A model generated the notes under the pieces. That model worked only from the letters and a program-made list of their open reading frames with translations. It searched no databases and had not been told where the DNA came from. DNA of 64,000 nt from Lepus europaeus. Taxonomy: Eukaryota; Chordata; Mammalia; Lagomorpha; Leporidae. The stretch covers positions 71,161,297 to 71,225,296 of the forward strand of contig NC_084836.1 of NCBI RefSeq assembly GCF_033115175.1, given 5' to 3'. Of the stretch, positions 42,784 to 52,951 are shown in pieces (within the stretch, counting starts at the first letter, position 1; each line of letters begins with the position of its first letter). The translations under genes and the position numbers were made by a program.

Positions 42784-43047
42784 TGGGGCCCGCACTATGG
42801 CACAGAAGGTTTAAAGCCTGCAGGGCCAACATCCCATATGGGCGCTGGTTCGAGTTCCGGCTGCTCCACTTCCGATCCAGCTCTCTGCCATGGCCTGGGA
42901 AAGCAGCAGAAGATGGCCCAAGTCCTTGGGCCCCTGCACCTGCTTTGGAAACCCGGAAGAAGCTCCTGGCTTGGACAGGCTCAAGTTCTGGCCATTGCAG
43001 TCACTTTGGGAGTGAACCAGTGGATGGAAGACCTCTCTCGATGGAAG

Positions 43048-43083
<36 letters not shown>

Positions 43084-43138
43084 CTCTACCTCTTTCAGTA
43101 ACTCTCAAATAAATAAATCTTAAAAAAAAAAAAAAAAG
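42784..43138 (+). mobile_element. C-family SINE, form A, at the ARF3 promoter edge
   Basis: Forward full copy about 290 bases before the ARF3 TCTCGCGAGA element. Its pyrimidine tract includes a direct duplication of GATGGAAGACCTCTCTC (43022-43056). Confidence 0.9.
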
Positions 43139-43426
43139 ACACAAAGATGGCCTGGCAGGTAAAGGCGGGGCCGTGGCACACTGTTCCCCCATACCTGTTC
43201 CCAGCTACGCCCAAGGAACCCTTGGGCCCCTCAGCCCAGGCGCAGCCTCCACACAACCCCCAGTCCTTAAACTCCAGGCATGGCCCTGGAGCTCCGGACC
43301 CTCGCCCCCGTCCCCACGGTCTCATCCCGGTTCTCCAGCTCTGCCCCCGCGCCGCCGCAGCCTCCAGCCCCCGCCCTGACTCCAGCGCCCGGCTGCTTCT
43401 GCTGCAGCCGCTGCCATGGTGACGGC

Positions 43427-43436
43427 TCTCGCGAGA
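43427..43436. promoter_or_regulatory. ARF3: TCTCGCGAGA element
   Basis: Perfect palindromic CGCG element. BANP and ZBTB33-related factors are known to act at this motif in CpG-island promoters. A related imperfect copy (CTCTCGCGCGA) lies about 35 bases further. Confidence 0.7.
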
Positions 43437-43519
43437 ACTGCCGCTCGCCGCAGCACAGCTCTCGCGCGATCGTGGAGGTGGGAAGTATCCCGGACTGGGG
43501 AGGGTGGGGGTTCGCCGCA

Positions 43520-43704
43520 CAGCTCTAGTCGCCGTCGCGGCTTCCGGTGCTAGGTGGAGGGAAGGAAGGAGGGACCGGGGAGCGGGCTGGGGGAGCAGCG
43601 AAGCCGAAGTCGGCAAGGGTAGCGGGAGGGAGCGGAGCGAGAGGCCGGCGGAACCTGCGGGGCGGAGGCGGCGGTCGCAGCGGCGGAGCTGGGATCGGGA
43701 CCAG
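43520..43704 (+). other. ARF3: ARF3 non-coding exon 1 (gene continues past the window)
   Basis: Leader exon ending GGGACCAG before GTGAGG at 43705. Its start is approximate. ARF3 encodes a class I ADP-ribosylation factor, a myristoylated GTPase that recruits coats at the trans-Golgi. The call rests on gene order next to WNT10B, the CpG promoter and resemblance to the recalled human leader. The first coding exon (MGNIFGNLLK) was looked for and is not in the window, so no protein sequence supports it here. Confidence 0.7.
43541..43547. promoter_or_regulatory. ARF3: ETS/GABP-type site CTTCCGG
   Basis: Near the expected ARF3 start site, a usual place for GABP sites in TATA-less promoters. Confidence 0.4.
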
Positions 43705-45243
43705 GTGAGGGGCTGAGGGGAGAAGGTGGGTTCCCTTGGAGAAGGGGCTCGGTCGCAGGTGGGGGCTGAGGGAATCGAGCCCCTTTGGCCACCGCCCGGC
43801 CCTGCCTGGCGAGAGGCGGTGTGGCCCTCCCCACCTGCATCGCGAGGAGGGGGCGTCAGGCCAGCCCCAGGGCTGCCTCCGCATTGGAAGGACGCGGAGC
43901 GGAGATGGGGGTGGGGGCGCACCCGGGTTTGTCCTACGTGTCGCACAAGGGGGCCACCTGGGCTGCAGTTAGCTTCTCCTGGCCTTGCAGGCGGTGGGCT
44001 TTCCGGGGGTGGGGGTGGGGGGAGAGCGGTCCGGGGAGATGCGATGCGGAGGCGGCGAGGGCTGTTTTTTTTTTGTTAATCTGTGAAAGGGCTAGGGAAT
44101 GCTGCTCGCCCTTGTTCCTTCGCCCTCCCCCCACTTTAGCAAAAGGAGACCAGAGAAAAGCCTGGCGCTTTTGACACCCCTCCCCCCTACATGGGCCGGG
44201 GTGCGTAGGGAGAGGGAGCCTGGGGTCAGCCAGTGGGGGGCCAGCCGGGTGGGGGTCCCCTCAAGGGGCGTGCTGTTCTTGTGGAGGTTGCGCTTTCGGG
44301 TCCTGGCTGGCAGCCGCAGGTTGGGAAGAGGGCAGCAGGTGGGGAGAGGAGGGGGAGGGGGGAGAGGGGGGCATCTGATCTTGCACGGCTGGAGAGGGGA
44401 GGTGGTGCCTTCCTCCCCCAGGCGAGGCGGGGGCGGTCTCACAGGAGGAGGGAGCATCTTGTCACAGGCCCTGAGTTTGTGTCTTCCAATAGGCTTTCCT
44501 TCTTTAGGAAGTACCAGGATTCCCGGAACAGAAAATGGAGACATTGCCTAATGCCAGGCATCCGAGGGGAGGAGGGGGGGAGGTGGGGAGTTGTAGTTTC
44601 CAGTTGCAAAGGGCCACTTGCTGGAAGCTCTCCTTTGGGAGGAGTTCCATGCTTTCTGGGTTGTGCTGCCAGTGGGCTCCCGGCTGGCCAGGCCAGGCGA
44701 GGCCAGGCGGAGTAAGGTGGTAGAGGTGGAGGAGTGTTTTATTGGTTCCAAGTGAGAAGCAATAGCCGGTCACTCGGGTGAGGGAGAGGTGTAATTTAAA
44801 ACCCCTATTTGCCTCTGTTGGATTGGGTCACCCCTGGTCCAAAGCATGAAACTTTTATTGGGAGTCTGATTGCCTGGGGTCAATGCAGTGGGACAGAATC
44901 TAGTTGGGTAGGTGGTGATCGCCTTCGCTGCCATTTTGTTTTGGGCCTGCTGGTGAGAAAGGATCTCCACTTGTTACGACTGGCCCAGGGTTATCATTGC
45001 ACATTGGACCTGAGTTTGGACACCATGTCTGTCAAAAGCTCTTTTAGAGAAAGAAAGTAATCCATCTGAAGTGCAGCGTTTCACAGACTGAATTATTGAC
45101 CTTGAATTCAGCCAGGAAGGGCTCCCATGTATCCAATTCACATGCCCTCTGCCTTCCAGCATAGAATTATTACCTTGCGTAGTAAAGAAAAAAAAATTAT
45201 GTATATATCTGGCTTTTCCAAAGAGACGAAAGCTTTTTGTGTG
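43705..45243. other. Proximal ARF3 intron, unique sequence
   Basis: GC-rich at first, then ordinary DNA. No repeat or gene is recognised. Confidence 0.5.
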
Positions 45244-45259
45244 CAGGAATTGGATTTTT

Positions 45260-45598
45260 TTTTTTTAATTTTTTGACAGGCAGAGTGGACAGTGAGAGAG
45301 AGACAGAAAGAAAGGTCTTCCTTTTGCCATTGGTTCACCCTCCAATGGCCGCCGCGGTACGCGCGCTGCGGCCGGCGCACCGCGCTGATCCGATGGCAGG
45401 AGCCAGGTGCTTCTCCTGGTCTCCCATGGGGTGCAGGGCCCAAGCACTTGGGCCATCCTCCACTGCACTCCCTGGCCACAGCAGAGAGCTGGCCTGGAAG
45501 AGGGGCAACCGGGACAGGATCGGTGCCCCGACCGGGACTAGAACCCGGTGTGCCGGGGCCGCAAGGTGGAGGATTAGCCTAGTTAACCTTGGCGCCGG
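45260..45598 (-). mobile_element. C-family SINE, form B, with target-site duplication
   Basis: Reverse copy flanked by CAGGAATTGGATTTTT at 45244-45259 and 45599-45614, a perfect 16-base duplication. Confidence 0.96.
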
Positions 45599-45614
45599 CA
45601 GGAATTGGATTTTT

Positions 45615-45670
45615 ATCTCAGTTCCCACAATGCCTAGGCACACAGTAGGCGCTCATAATGAATGCAACGT
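45615..45670 (+). mobile_element. L2/MIR 3' end fragment
   Basis: 'aatgcctaggcacacagtag' and 'gcgctcataatgaatg' match the shared end of L2-type elements. Confidence 0.55.
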
Positions 45671-46369
45671 GTGAATGGATGGAACTCAGTACAGTTTAAG
45701 AAAAAGGGAAGATGTTGCTTGGCTGTTACTGAAAGTGCCTAGAAATAGCTGATCTAGGATTCAAGGCTTCTGGCCTTCATAACCGAGCGACCTTAGCATC
45801 TCCACCTTCTCAGTAGGCACAAAACTGGCAGAGATGATGGAAACCAGCCCCAACAGAAAAAATATTTTGCGAGCAAAAAGCCATTATTTATCTGAAATCC
45901 CAGATTTCCTGTTACCCCTGTGGGCAAAGGGCTCTCTTCATGAGACCCAGGTCCTCCCAAGTGGTGTCTGTGACCTGGAGCTGATGGGGGAAGGGCCCAT
46001 GTGCGTGGTGCCTGGCGCAGAAGTGGCAGCAGTGCGTGGAAGCTGCTGTCGTGCCGAAAGGAGAGCAGGCTGGGAAGGGTGGAAGTGCAGTGTGCAGTCC
46101 ACAAAGGGTCAAACTGCAGTGTGTTCCTCTGCCCTCCTCCTTTCCACCCAAGTCAGAAGAGGAAATGGACTCAGAGGAGAGAGGGCGGGATGTGCTCGGT
46201 AGGAGGAACTTCTCTAAGATTTGTTAAAGCTGGGCATATAACTGAGGGAAATGGTGGGAGCAGCTCCCCTGAGTGCATTCAGAGGCAGCCCTGAGTTCAA
46301 AGTGTATCTCTCTGCTGGACTCTCCTTGCCATGTTTGTTTGCAGGTAATTTTAGAGTGGTGTAGTGAAG
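45671..46369. other. Intron, unique sequence
   Basis: No gene or repeat named. Confidence 0.45.
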
Positions 46370-46575
46370 AAAGAGGAGGTCTTGGAATCAGACAAAACGG
46401 GTTCAAATTCTGCTTCTGCTAGGTACTAGTTGCTTTTTCCTTGGTAAAATTCCCTCTCTCTTAGCTTGATTGTCATCCGTAAAGAAGATAGTAGGGCTGT
46501 GAGAATTAAAGGAGATCATAAGTGTACTTAGTATTTTACAGAGCACATAGTAAGCACCAAATAAGTGTTAGCTGC
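46370..46575 (+). mobile_element. MIR SINE
   Basis: Nearly full MIR: 'gaatcagacaaaacgggttc', 'tagttgctttttccttgg', 'gattgtcatccgtaaag' and 'acatagtaagcaccaaataa'. Confidence 0.88.
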
Positions 46576-46997
46576 TATTAATAACCCATTGTCATAATAG
46601 TAATCATCATACTAGGAACAGTCAGGACTGCCTTAAAAGAGAGGAGGTTTACAAAGGAGCAATGTGCTGCCTGAGGCTCCTGTGTAAAGGGGTCATTGTA
46701 GCCCTGGGTGTGTGCTGGTGGTAGGGAGGCTTAAGAGCAGTGAGATCTTTGCTTGGTGTGAGCCTCACAGAGGCGGCTCCTGCTGCCTGAGTAGGAGGTG
46801 ACACTGGAGCAAGGCAGGGCGCTGAGCCAACCACTTGGATGTAGGGTGAGGACACGGAGCTCAGGCTGCTGTTCATATTAGAAAAAGCAGCCTGACTCTG
46901 AGGTATGATTGGCCCGTCCATAAAGTAGCATCCCAATTGGCCTCATTTAGAGATTCAGAGATTGTGATATCTGTTAATTCCTTATCAGACCTTCTTC
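46576..46997. other. Intron, unique sequence
   Basis: Nothing recognised. Confidence 0.45.
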
Positions 46998-47307
46998 TTT
47001 TTCTTTTTTAATATTTATTTATTTACTTGAGAGGAAGAGTTACAGACAGAGAAGTCTTCTATCTGTTGGTTCACTCCTCAGATGGCCACAATGACCAGAG
47101 CTACACCGATCTGAAGCCAGAAGCCAGGAGCTTTCTCTAGGTCTCCCATGCGGGTGCAGGGGCCCGAGCACTTGGGCTATCCTTCATGGCTCTCCCATGC
47201 CACAGAGAGCTGGATAGGAAGTGGGGCAGCCGGGACTCGAACTGGTGCCCATATGGGATGCCGGCACTGCATGCAGCAGTTTAACCATTATGCCACAGCA
47301 CCGGCCC
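46998..47307 (-). mobile_element. C-family SINE, form A
   Basis: Reverse copy, head ends GCACCGGCCCC, directly followed by an older reverse copy. Confidence 0.88.
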
Positions 47308-47640
47308 CTTTTAATTTTAATTTTTTAAAACATGTATTTATTTGAAAGGCAGACTTACAGAGAGGAGGAGATAGAGATCTTCTGTTTGCTGGTTCACTTC
47401 CCAAATGGCTGCAAAAGCCAGGGCTAGGCCAGGCTGAAGCCAGGAGTGTGGAACTCCATCCCGGTCTCCCATATGGATGGCAAGGGTCCAGGCACTTGGC
47501 CATCCTCTGCTGCCTTCCCAGGCACAATATCAGGGAGCTGGATCAGATGTGGAACAGCCAGGACTTGAACTGGCGCCCATATGGAATGCTGCTTTTGTAG
47601 GTGGTGGTGGCTTAACCCACCACACTACAGTGCCAACTCA
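47308..47640 (-). mobile_element. Old C-family SINE
   Basis: Reverse diverged copy starting with a T/A-rich tail side. Confidence 0.78.
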
Positions 47641-48179
47641 GAAAACTTTCTGGTAGTGAAAAGGCATGGGGAACATTGGGAAAGTGCCCTACAAATGTCT
47701 GAAGGCTTCGCATGATAGTCTGGGGAAGAATTGGCCGAGGTAGGGATTCAGTGACTGTGTTAGAGTTTTGTTGTGGGCCACACCATATGGACAGGAAAGG
47801 AAATGGCTCAAGGTCTCAGGGAGTTGGCATTATCCCCATGTTCCTGAAGAAAGGTGAAATGGCTACGGATGGCAGATCTTGTGGTACCTTTAACACTCTA
47901 CCCTTTTATCAGCACATGTATATGAGCAGCAAGCATGAATGCTGAAACTTCAACATGCTCTCACTTTGCCATAGCTTTTTTTTTTTTTAAAGCAAATTTT
48001 ACCTTAAATAAAACCTTAATTAAAGTCTAATATGTAGGATGAATAAAAGTGTAGTTCTTGTGATGCTGGAGAATGGAGGGGTATGAGAGCCCCTCTTCTG
48101 TCTCCCTCTCCCCAGGCAGCCTCTAAGTCCCCTCCAAGAAACTCTAGGGATCTGAGAGCATGCAAACCACTTCTCCAGT
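47641..48179. other. Intron, unique sequence
   Basis: Nothing recognised. Confidence 0.45.
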
Positions 48180-48430
48180 TTTTTTTTTTTTTTTAAAGCT
48201 TTATTCATTTTTATTTGCTTGAGAAAGCGAGAGAAATTTTCCATCTGCTGGTTCTCTCCCCAAAATGCCTGTAAAAGCCAGGGATAGGTAGGCCAACATG
48301 AAGCCAGGAGCAAGGAATTCAATCCAGGTCTTCTTCCTGGGTAGCAGGGACCCAAGTACTTGAGCCATCACCTGGTACCTCTCTTAGTGTGCATTAGCAG
48401 GAATGCTGGGTAGGATGCAGGTATCCTCTC
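48180..48430 (-). mobile_element. Old C-family SINE, head missing
   Basis: Reverse copy with T14 at its left side. It stops before the tRNA-like head. Confidence 0.72.
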
Positions 48431-48433
48431 ATC

Positions 48434-49010
48434 TTTTTTTTAAAGATTGATCGATTGGCCGGTGCTGTGGCTCAAGAGGTTAATCCTCCGCCTTGCGGCG
48501 CCAGCACACCAGGTTCTAGTACTGGTTGGGGCGCCGGATTCTGTCCTGGTTGCCCCTCTTCCAGGCCAGCTCTCTGCTATGGCCCGGGAAGACAGTGGAG
48601 GATGCCCAAGTGCTTAGGCCCTGCACCTGCATGGGAGACCAGGAGAAGCGCCTGCTCCTGGCTTTGATCAGCACGATGCGCTGGCCGCAGTGCGCCGGCC
48701 GCAGCGGCCATTGGAGGGTGAACCAACGGCAAAAAGGAAGACCTTTCTTTCTGTCTTTCTCTCTCACTGTCCACTCTGCCTGTCAAAAAAAAAAAAAAAA
48801 TTGATTGATTGATTGATTTGAAAGACAGAGTTAGAGGCAGAGAGAGAGGTCTTCATCTGCTGGTTCACTCCCCAGATGCCGCAACGGCCAGAGCTATGCC
48901 GATCCAAATGCAGGAGCCAGAAGCTGGATCGGAAGTAGAGCAGCTGGGTGCCCATATGGGATGGCAGTGAGGCAGGCGGCGGCTCTACCGGCTACACCAC
49001 AGCACCGGCT
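48434..49010 (-). mobile_element. C-family SINE, form A, split by a form B copy
   Basis: Pieces 48434-48456 and 48800-49010 belong together. The inner body is shortened. Confidence 0.82.
48457..48799 (+). mobile_element. C-family SINE, form B, nested
   Basis: Forward full copy inside a reverse SINE, flanked by ATTGATCGATT (48446-48456) and ATTGATTGATT (48800-48810). Confidence 0.93.
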
Positions 49011-49026
49011 CCTACCTGGCATCTTT

Positions 49027-49343
49027 TTTTTTTTTTTTTGACAGGCAGAGTGGATAGTGAGAGAGGGAGAGAGACAGAGAGAAAGGTCTTCCTTTTTGCT
49101 GTTGGTTTACCCTCCAATGGCCGCTGCGGCCGGCGCATCGCGCTGATCCGAAGCCAGGAGCTAGGTGCTTCTCCTGGTCTCCCATGCGGGTGCAGGGCCC
49201 AAGGACTTGGGCCATCCTCCACTGCCTTCCCGGGCCACAGCAGAGAGCTGGACTGGAAGAGGGGCAACCGGGACAGAATCCGGTGCCCTGACCGGGACTA
49301 GAACCCAGTTTGCCGGCACCGCAGGCAGAGGATTAGCCTTCTG
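49027..49343 (-). mobile_element. C-family SINE, form B, with target-site duplication
   Basis: Reverse copy with a slightly shortened head, flanked by CCTACCTGGCATCTTT at 49011-49026 and 49344-49359. Confidence 0.96.
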
Positions 49344-49435
49344 CCTACCTGGCATCTTTACCACTGCACCCAACTCCCATTCCTACTTCTTCAGTTTGTC
49401 ACATACAAGGGAAGGATCATGGACTATCTATAGAA

Positions 49436-49439
49436 CATA

Positions 49440-49459
<20 letters not shown>
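49436..49459. repeat. (TA)n microsatellite
   Basis: About 11 TA units before a T run. Confidence 0.9.
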
Positions 49460-49460
<1 letters not shown>

Positions 49461-49470
<10 letters not shown>

Positions 49471-49790
49471 AAGATGTATTTATTTACTGAAAAGGCAGGC
49501 AGGAAGAAAGAGGGGTGGATATATATAATCTTCCCTCTACTGGTTCACTCCCCAGATGGCTGCAATAACCAGGGCTGGGCCAAGCTGCAGCCAGTAGCCA
49601 GGAACTCCATCCTGGTCTCTACATGGATGGCAGGAGCCCAAGTACTTGGGTCGTCTTCCACTGCTTCCCAGGTGCATTAGCAGGGAGCTGGATCAGAAGC
49701 AGAGTAGCTTGTACTTGAACCAGTGCTCTGATATGGGCTGCTGGTGTTGCAAGCAACAACTAACCTGCTACCCTACAACACTGACTCCTT
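49461..49790 (-). mobile_element. Old C-family SINE
   Basis: Reverse copy, head ends 'ctacaacactgactcc'. Confidence 0.78.
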
Positions 49791-49833
49791 AGAATTCTAT
49801 CTTCCAGTTTTGCCACCTCAGTAGAACTGTGCA

Positions 49834-50499
49834 TGGTGGCCAGTGCTGTGGCACAGCAGGTTAAAGCCCCAGCCTGCAGCAGCAGCATCCCATATGGGCA
49901 CTGATTTGAGTCCCGCTGCTCTACTCCGATCCAGTTTCCTGTTGATGGTCTGGGAAAGCAGTAGAAGATGGCCCAAGTCCTTGGGCCCCTGTGCCTGCAT
50001 GGGAAACCTGAAAAAGGTCCCTGGCTTCGGATGGACCCAGCTCCGGCCGTTGTGGCCATTTGGGGAGTGAACCAGCTGATGGAAGACCTCTCTGTCTCTC
50101 CCTCTCTCTGTAACTCTTTCAAATAAATAAAATAAATCCTTTTTTTTTTTTAAAGATTTATTTGTTATTTATTTGAAAGAGCTACACAGAGAGAGAGAGA
50201 GGTCTTCCATCTGCTGGTTTGCTCCCCCAGATGGCCGCAACAGCTGGAGCTGCGCTGATCGGAACCTCTTCTAAAGCCAGGAGCTTCTTCCAGGTCCCCT
50301 ACGTGGGCACAGGGGCCCAAGGACTTGGGCCATCTTCTACTGCCTTCCCAGGCCATAGCAGAGAGCTGGATCAGAAGTGGAGCAGCCGGGACTTGAACCA
50401 GTGCCCATATGGGATGCCGGCACTGCAGGCAGCAGCCTCACCTGCTATGCCACAGCACCAGCCCCGAATAAAATCTTAAAAAAAAAAAAAGAAAAGAAA
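49834..50499 (+). mobile_element. C-family SINE, form A, holding a nested copy
   Basis: Forward copy. Its tail is split by a reverse SINE (50141-50466) and resumes with AATAAAATCTTAAAA. Outer duplication AGAACTGTGCA at 49823-49833 and 50500-50510. Confidence 0.92.
50141..50466 (-). mobile_element. C-family SINE, form A, nested
   Basis: Reverse full copy inserted in the A-rich tail of the surrounding forward copy. Confidence 0.9.
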
Positions 50500-50510
50500 A
50501 GAACTGTGCA

Positions 50511-51242
50511 ATAGCCATATCCATCACCAAGCATGGTAGGACAGGTTGTGGTGCTAGATTCTGGGAACATTTAGCATGAGTAAAGTATAATCCTTGGTGG
50601 TAAAGGACTCACAGGCTGCTGAGCTACTTCCCAACCTTTTTCCTCTCATGGCACACATAGAAAATGGTCCTTGTGAGATGGACACAACTGTTAGCAAACT
50701 CAGAGGACTGGACCATGGTGTCTAGACGCCCTAATTCCTGCTCAGCCATCTTGTGGCTGATGGGATCGATATCTCTAGCAGACCTGTAGTGCATTGGAGG
50801 CACATTGGGAAGTTCCAGCTCTGGAAAGCGAGACAGACAAACATGTGAATAGGTAAGTCCTAGAGGAGAGAGGTGTCTGAGGAGCTCACTCCCCGTGGTA
50901 GACAGTTCCTGTTCTTGTGTATCACTAGCTTGTTCTATATGGAACGGCTTTGTCTGAATCAAATCATGGCTTCCTGTTTCATCTGTTCATTGTCAGCTCT
51001 ATGTGCCATGGGACCAGTTGGGGGCAAAGGCTAATTACTGATAGATTTTTTCAGAGATTCTATAATTGGGAAAGTATATTGTACTGGATATCCAGGGTTA
51101 TAAATACAGGAGTTGGAGCAGCCACAGAGCATCAGGAGATGTAGCAGCAGGAAGCTGGTAAGAGTCTAAGAATGGGGCAAGCTGAAAGCTTTGGTCACAG
51201 GTCAGTGTCACAGAATGTTCCAGAAAAAAAATAAAAAAAGAA
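50511..51242. other. Unassigned intron block with a 112-codon open frame
   Basis: Unique sequence. A minus-strand frame (50962-50624) is open for 112 codons but is not recognised. No named repeat identified. Confidence 0.4.
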
Positions 51243-51880
51243 TCTGTGGTGCTGGTTTTGTAGCACAGCTGGTTAAGCTGCTACTTGGAACACCCTCATC
51301 CCATACCAGAGTGCCTGGTTCAAGCCCCACCTACTCCACACATTTTAAAAAGACATATATTTATTTGAAAGGCAAAATAACAGAGAGAGAGAGAGATATC
51401 AATCTCCCATCCGCTGGGCCATCTGCTGCTGCTTTCTCAGGGACATTAGCAGGGAGCTGGAACGGAAGTAGAATAGCCAGACTCGAACCAGTGTTCCTAG
51501 GGAGTGCTAGTGCTAGCATCGTATGCAGGTGGTGACATAACCTGCTGTGCCACAGTATTGGCCCGTACTCCACACTTATGATCCAGCTTCCTGCTAATAC
51601 ACTGCCTGGGAGGCAGCAGGTAAAGGCCCAACTGCTTCAGTCCCTGCCACCCACATGGAAGACCCCAATGGAAGTTCCTGGCTTCAATTTGGCCCAGCAC
51701 TGACTGTTGCAGGCATCTGGGGAATGAGCCTTTGGATAGAACCACTCCCTCTCCCTTTCTCCCTCGCTCCCTCTTTCCTTCTTTCCCTCTCTGCCTCCCT
51801 CTCTTGCTTTCTCTCTCTTTCTCACTCCCTCCCTCTGCCCTTCTCTGTCACTCTTTCAAATAAATAAATGCATTTTTAAA
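51243..51880 (+). mobile_element. Old C-family SINE, split by a nested copy
   Basis: Forward copy in two pieces (51243-51341 and 51566-51880) with a CT-rich, CTCC-rich tail. Confidence 0.8.
51342..51565 (-). mobile_element. C-family SINE, internally deleted, nested
   Basis: Reverse copy of about 224 bases, flanked by TACTCCACAC at 51332-51341 and 51566-51575. Confidence 0.9.
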
Positions 51881-52402
51881 AAGATACATTTATTTATTCA
51901 TTTGAAAGCCCTTACATGTTTCTTCCTCTCAAATACAGTTGGCACTGTTCCAGGTTTGTGTGCTTAGGGCAGTTCACTTCCCTTTGTCAACAAGCTGCTT
52001 TCACAACGGGCTCTTCCTGAATCTGGCTGGCTTTGGTGGATGTCAAAGATGATCCACGTTTTACATGAGGGTGGTGTGCAAATTTCTCCTTTAACTTCTG
52101 GTTATAATCTGCTTGCTTTTTCTCATGATGTAAGCACGCCCAGCTTCTCAGAAACAGCTTTGCACAGACAAATGTTCCTTTCATCAGATCCACACATAAT
52201 GTACTTGATGTCAGAAATCTATTTGACACAGCATGATGTATTCACTTTATGTGATAGACTTTCTGCTTCAACTTTCGTCAAGAGGAAAGGTTCGAATAGA
52301 TTTATTCAGCAGGAAACTGGAGTCAGCAGCCGGAGCTGGGTATTGAACCCAGGCACTCTGGTGTGGGATGTGATGTCTTAACTGCTAGGCCAAATTCCCA
52401 TC
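51881..52402 (-). mobile_element. Old C-family SINE, split by a pseudogene
   Basis: The tail side (about 51881-51900) and head side (about 52300-52402, 'gaacccaggcactctggtgt') flank the DCAF13-like sequence. The middle of the SINE is missing. Confidence 0.6.
51901..52299 (-). pseudogene. DCAF13: Processed DCAF13 (WDSOF1) pseudogene, C-terminal part
   Basis: Read on the minus strand, three frames in turn match the end of DCAF13, a WD40 protein of the small-subunit rRNA processome. The blocks are IKYIMCGSDERNICL and SEKLGVLTS, then DYNQKLKEKFAHHPHVKR, then QIQEEPVVKA and REVN.KH, ending in KKHV.AFK. They cover roughly the last 125 residues without introns. The reading is broken by at least three in-frame stops (one replaces Trp in the CVKW motif) and by frame changes before DYNQKLKEKF. 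ATTTATTCA occurs on both sides (51892-51900, 52300-52308), a possible target-site duplication. The copy is 5'-truncated and has no clear poly(A). It is non-functional and old. Confidence 0.87.
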
Positions 52403-52429
52403 TGTGCATGCTACTTTATTTATTGGTTT

Positions 52430-52720
52430 TTGAAGATTTATTTATTTTATTTGACAAGCTGAGAGAGTGAGAACACTTCCATCCATTGGTTCACTTCCCA
52501 AATGGCTGCAGCAACTTGGGCTGAGCTAAACCAAAGCCAGGAGCCAGGAGCCAGGAGCCAGGAGCCAGGAGCCAGGAGCCAGGAGCCAGGAACCCTACCT
52601 GGTTTCCTACGTGGGTGGCTAATTGCACCATCTTCCACTGCCTTCCCTGGCACATTAGCAGGAAGCCGGCTCAGAAGTAGAGCAGCCTAAACTTCAATCC
52701 ATTGTACCACAGCAAGCCTC
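52430..52720 (-). mobile_element. Old C-family SINE with internal 7-base expansion
   Basis: Reverse copy. The AGCCAGGAGCCAGGAGC stretch common to these SINEs has grown into a run of CCAGGAG units at 52537-52592. Confidence 0.8.
52537..52592. repeat. CCAGGAG minisatellite
   Basis: Seven perfect CCAGGAG units and one CCAGGAA variant, born inside a SINE. Confidence 0.95.
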
Positions 52721-52735
52721 CTGCCTGCTACTTTA

Positions 52736-52951
52736 TAATTTTTTTTTTTTTTTGACAGGCAGAGTGGATAGTGAGACAGAGAGAAAGGTCTTCCTTTTTG
52801 CCATTGGTTCACCCTTCAATGGCCGCTGCGGCCAGCACATCGTGCTGATCTGAAGCCAGGAGCCAGGTGCTTCTCCTGGTCTCTTATGCGGGTGCAGGGC
52901 CCAAGGACTTGGGCCATCCTCCACTGCCTTCCCGGGCCATAGTAGAGAGCT
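52736..52951 (-). mobile_element. C-family SINE, form B, 5'-truncated
   Basis: Only about 215 bases of the tail side are present, yet a perfect 15-base duplication CTGCCTGCTACTTTA flanks it (52721-52735, 52952-52966). Truncation therefore happened on insertion. Confidence 0.95.

Larger units (their letters stand above)
43250..44100. promoter_or_regulatory. ARF3: ARF3 CpG island promoter
   Basis: GC-rich, CpG-rich block without a TATA box, spanning the TCTCGCGAGA element, an ETS-type CTTCCGG site and the first exon. Typical of a housekeeping promoter. Confidence 0.75.

Noticed and set aside
52537-52592. Regular short tandem repeat that could be taken for an array
   Set aside because: Units are contiguous with no spacers and arise from SINE sequence, so it is a minisatellite.
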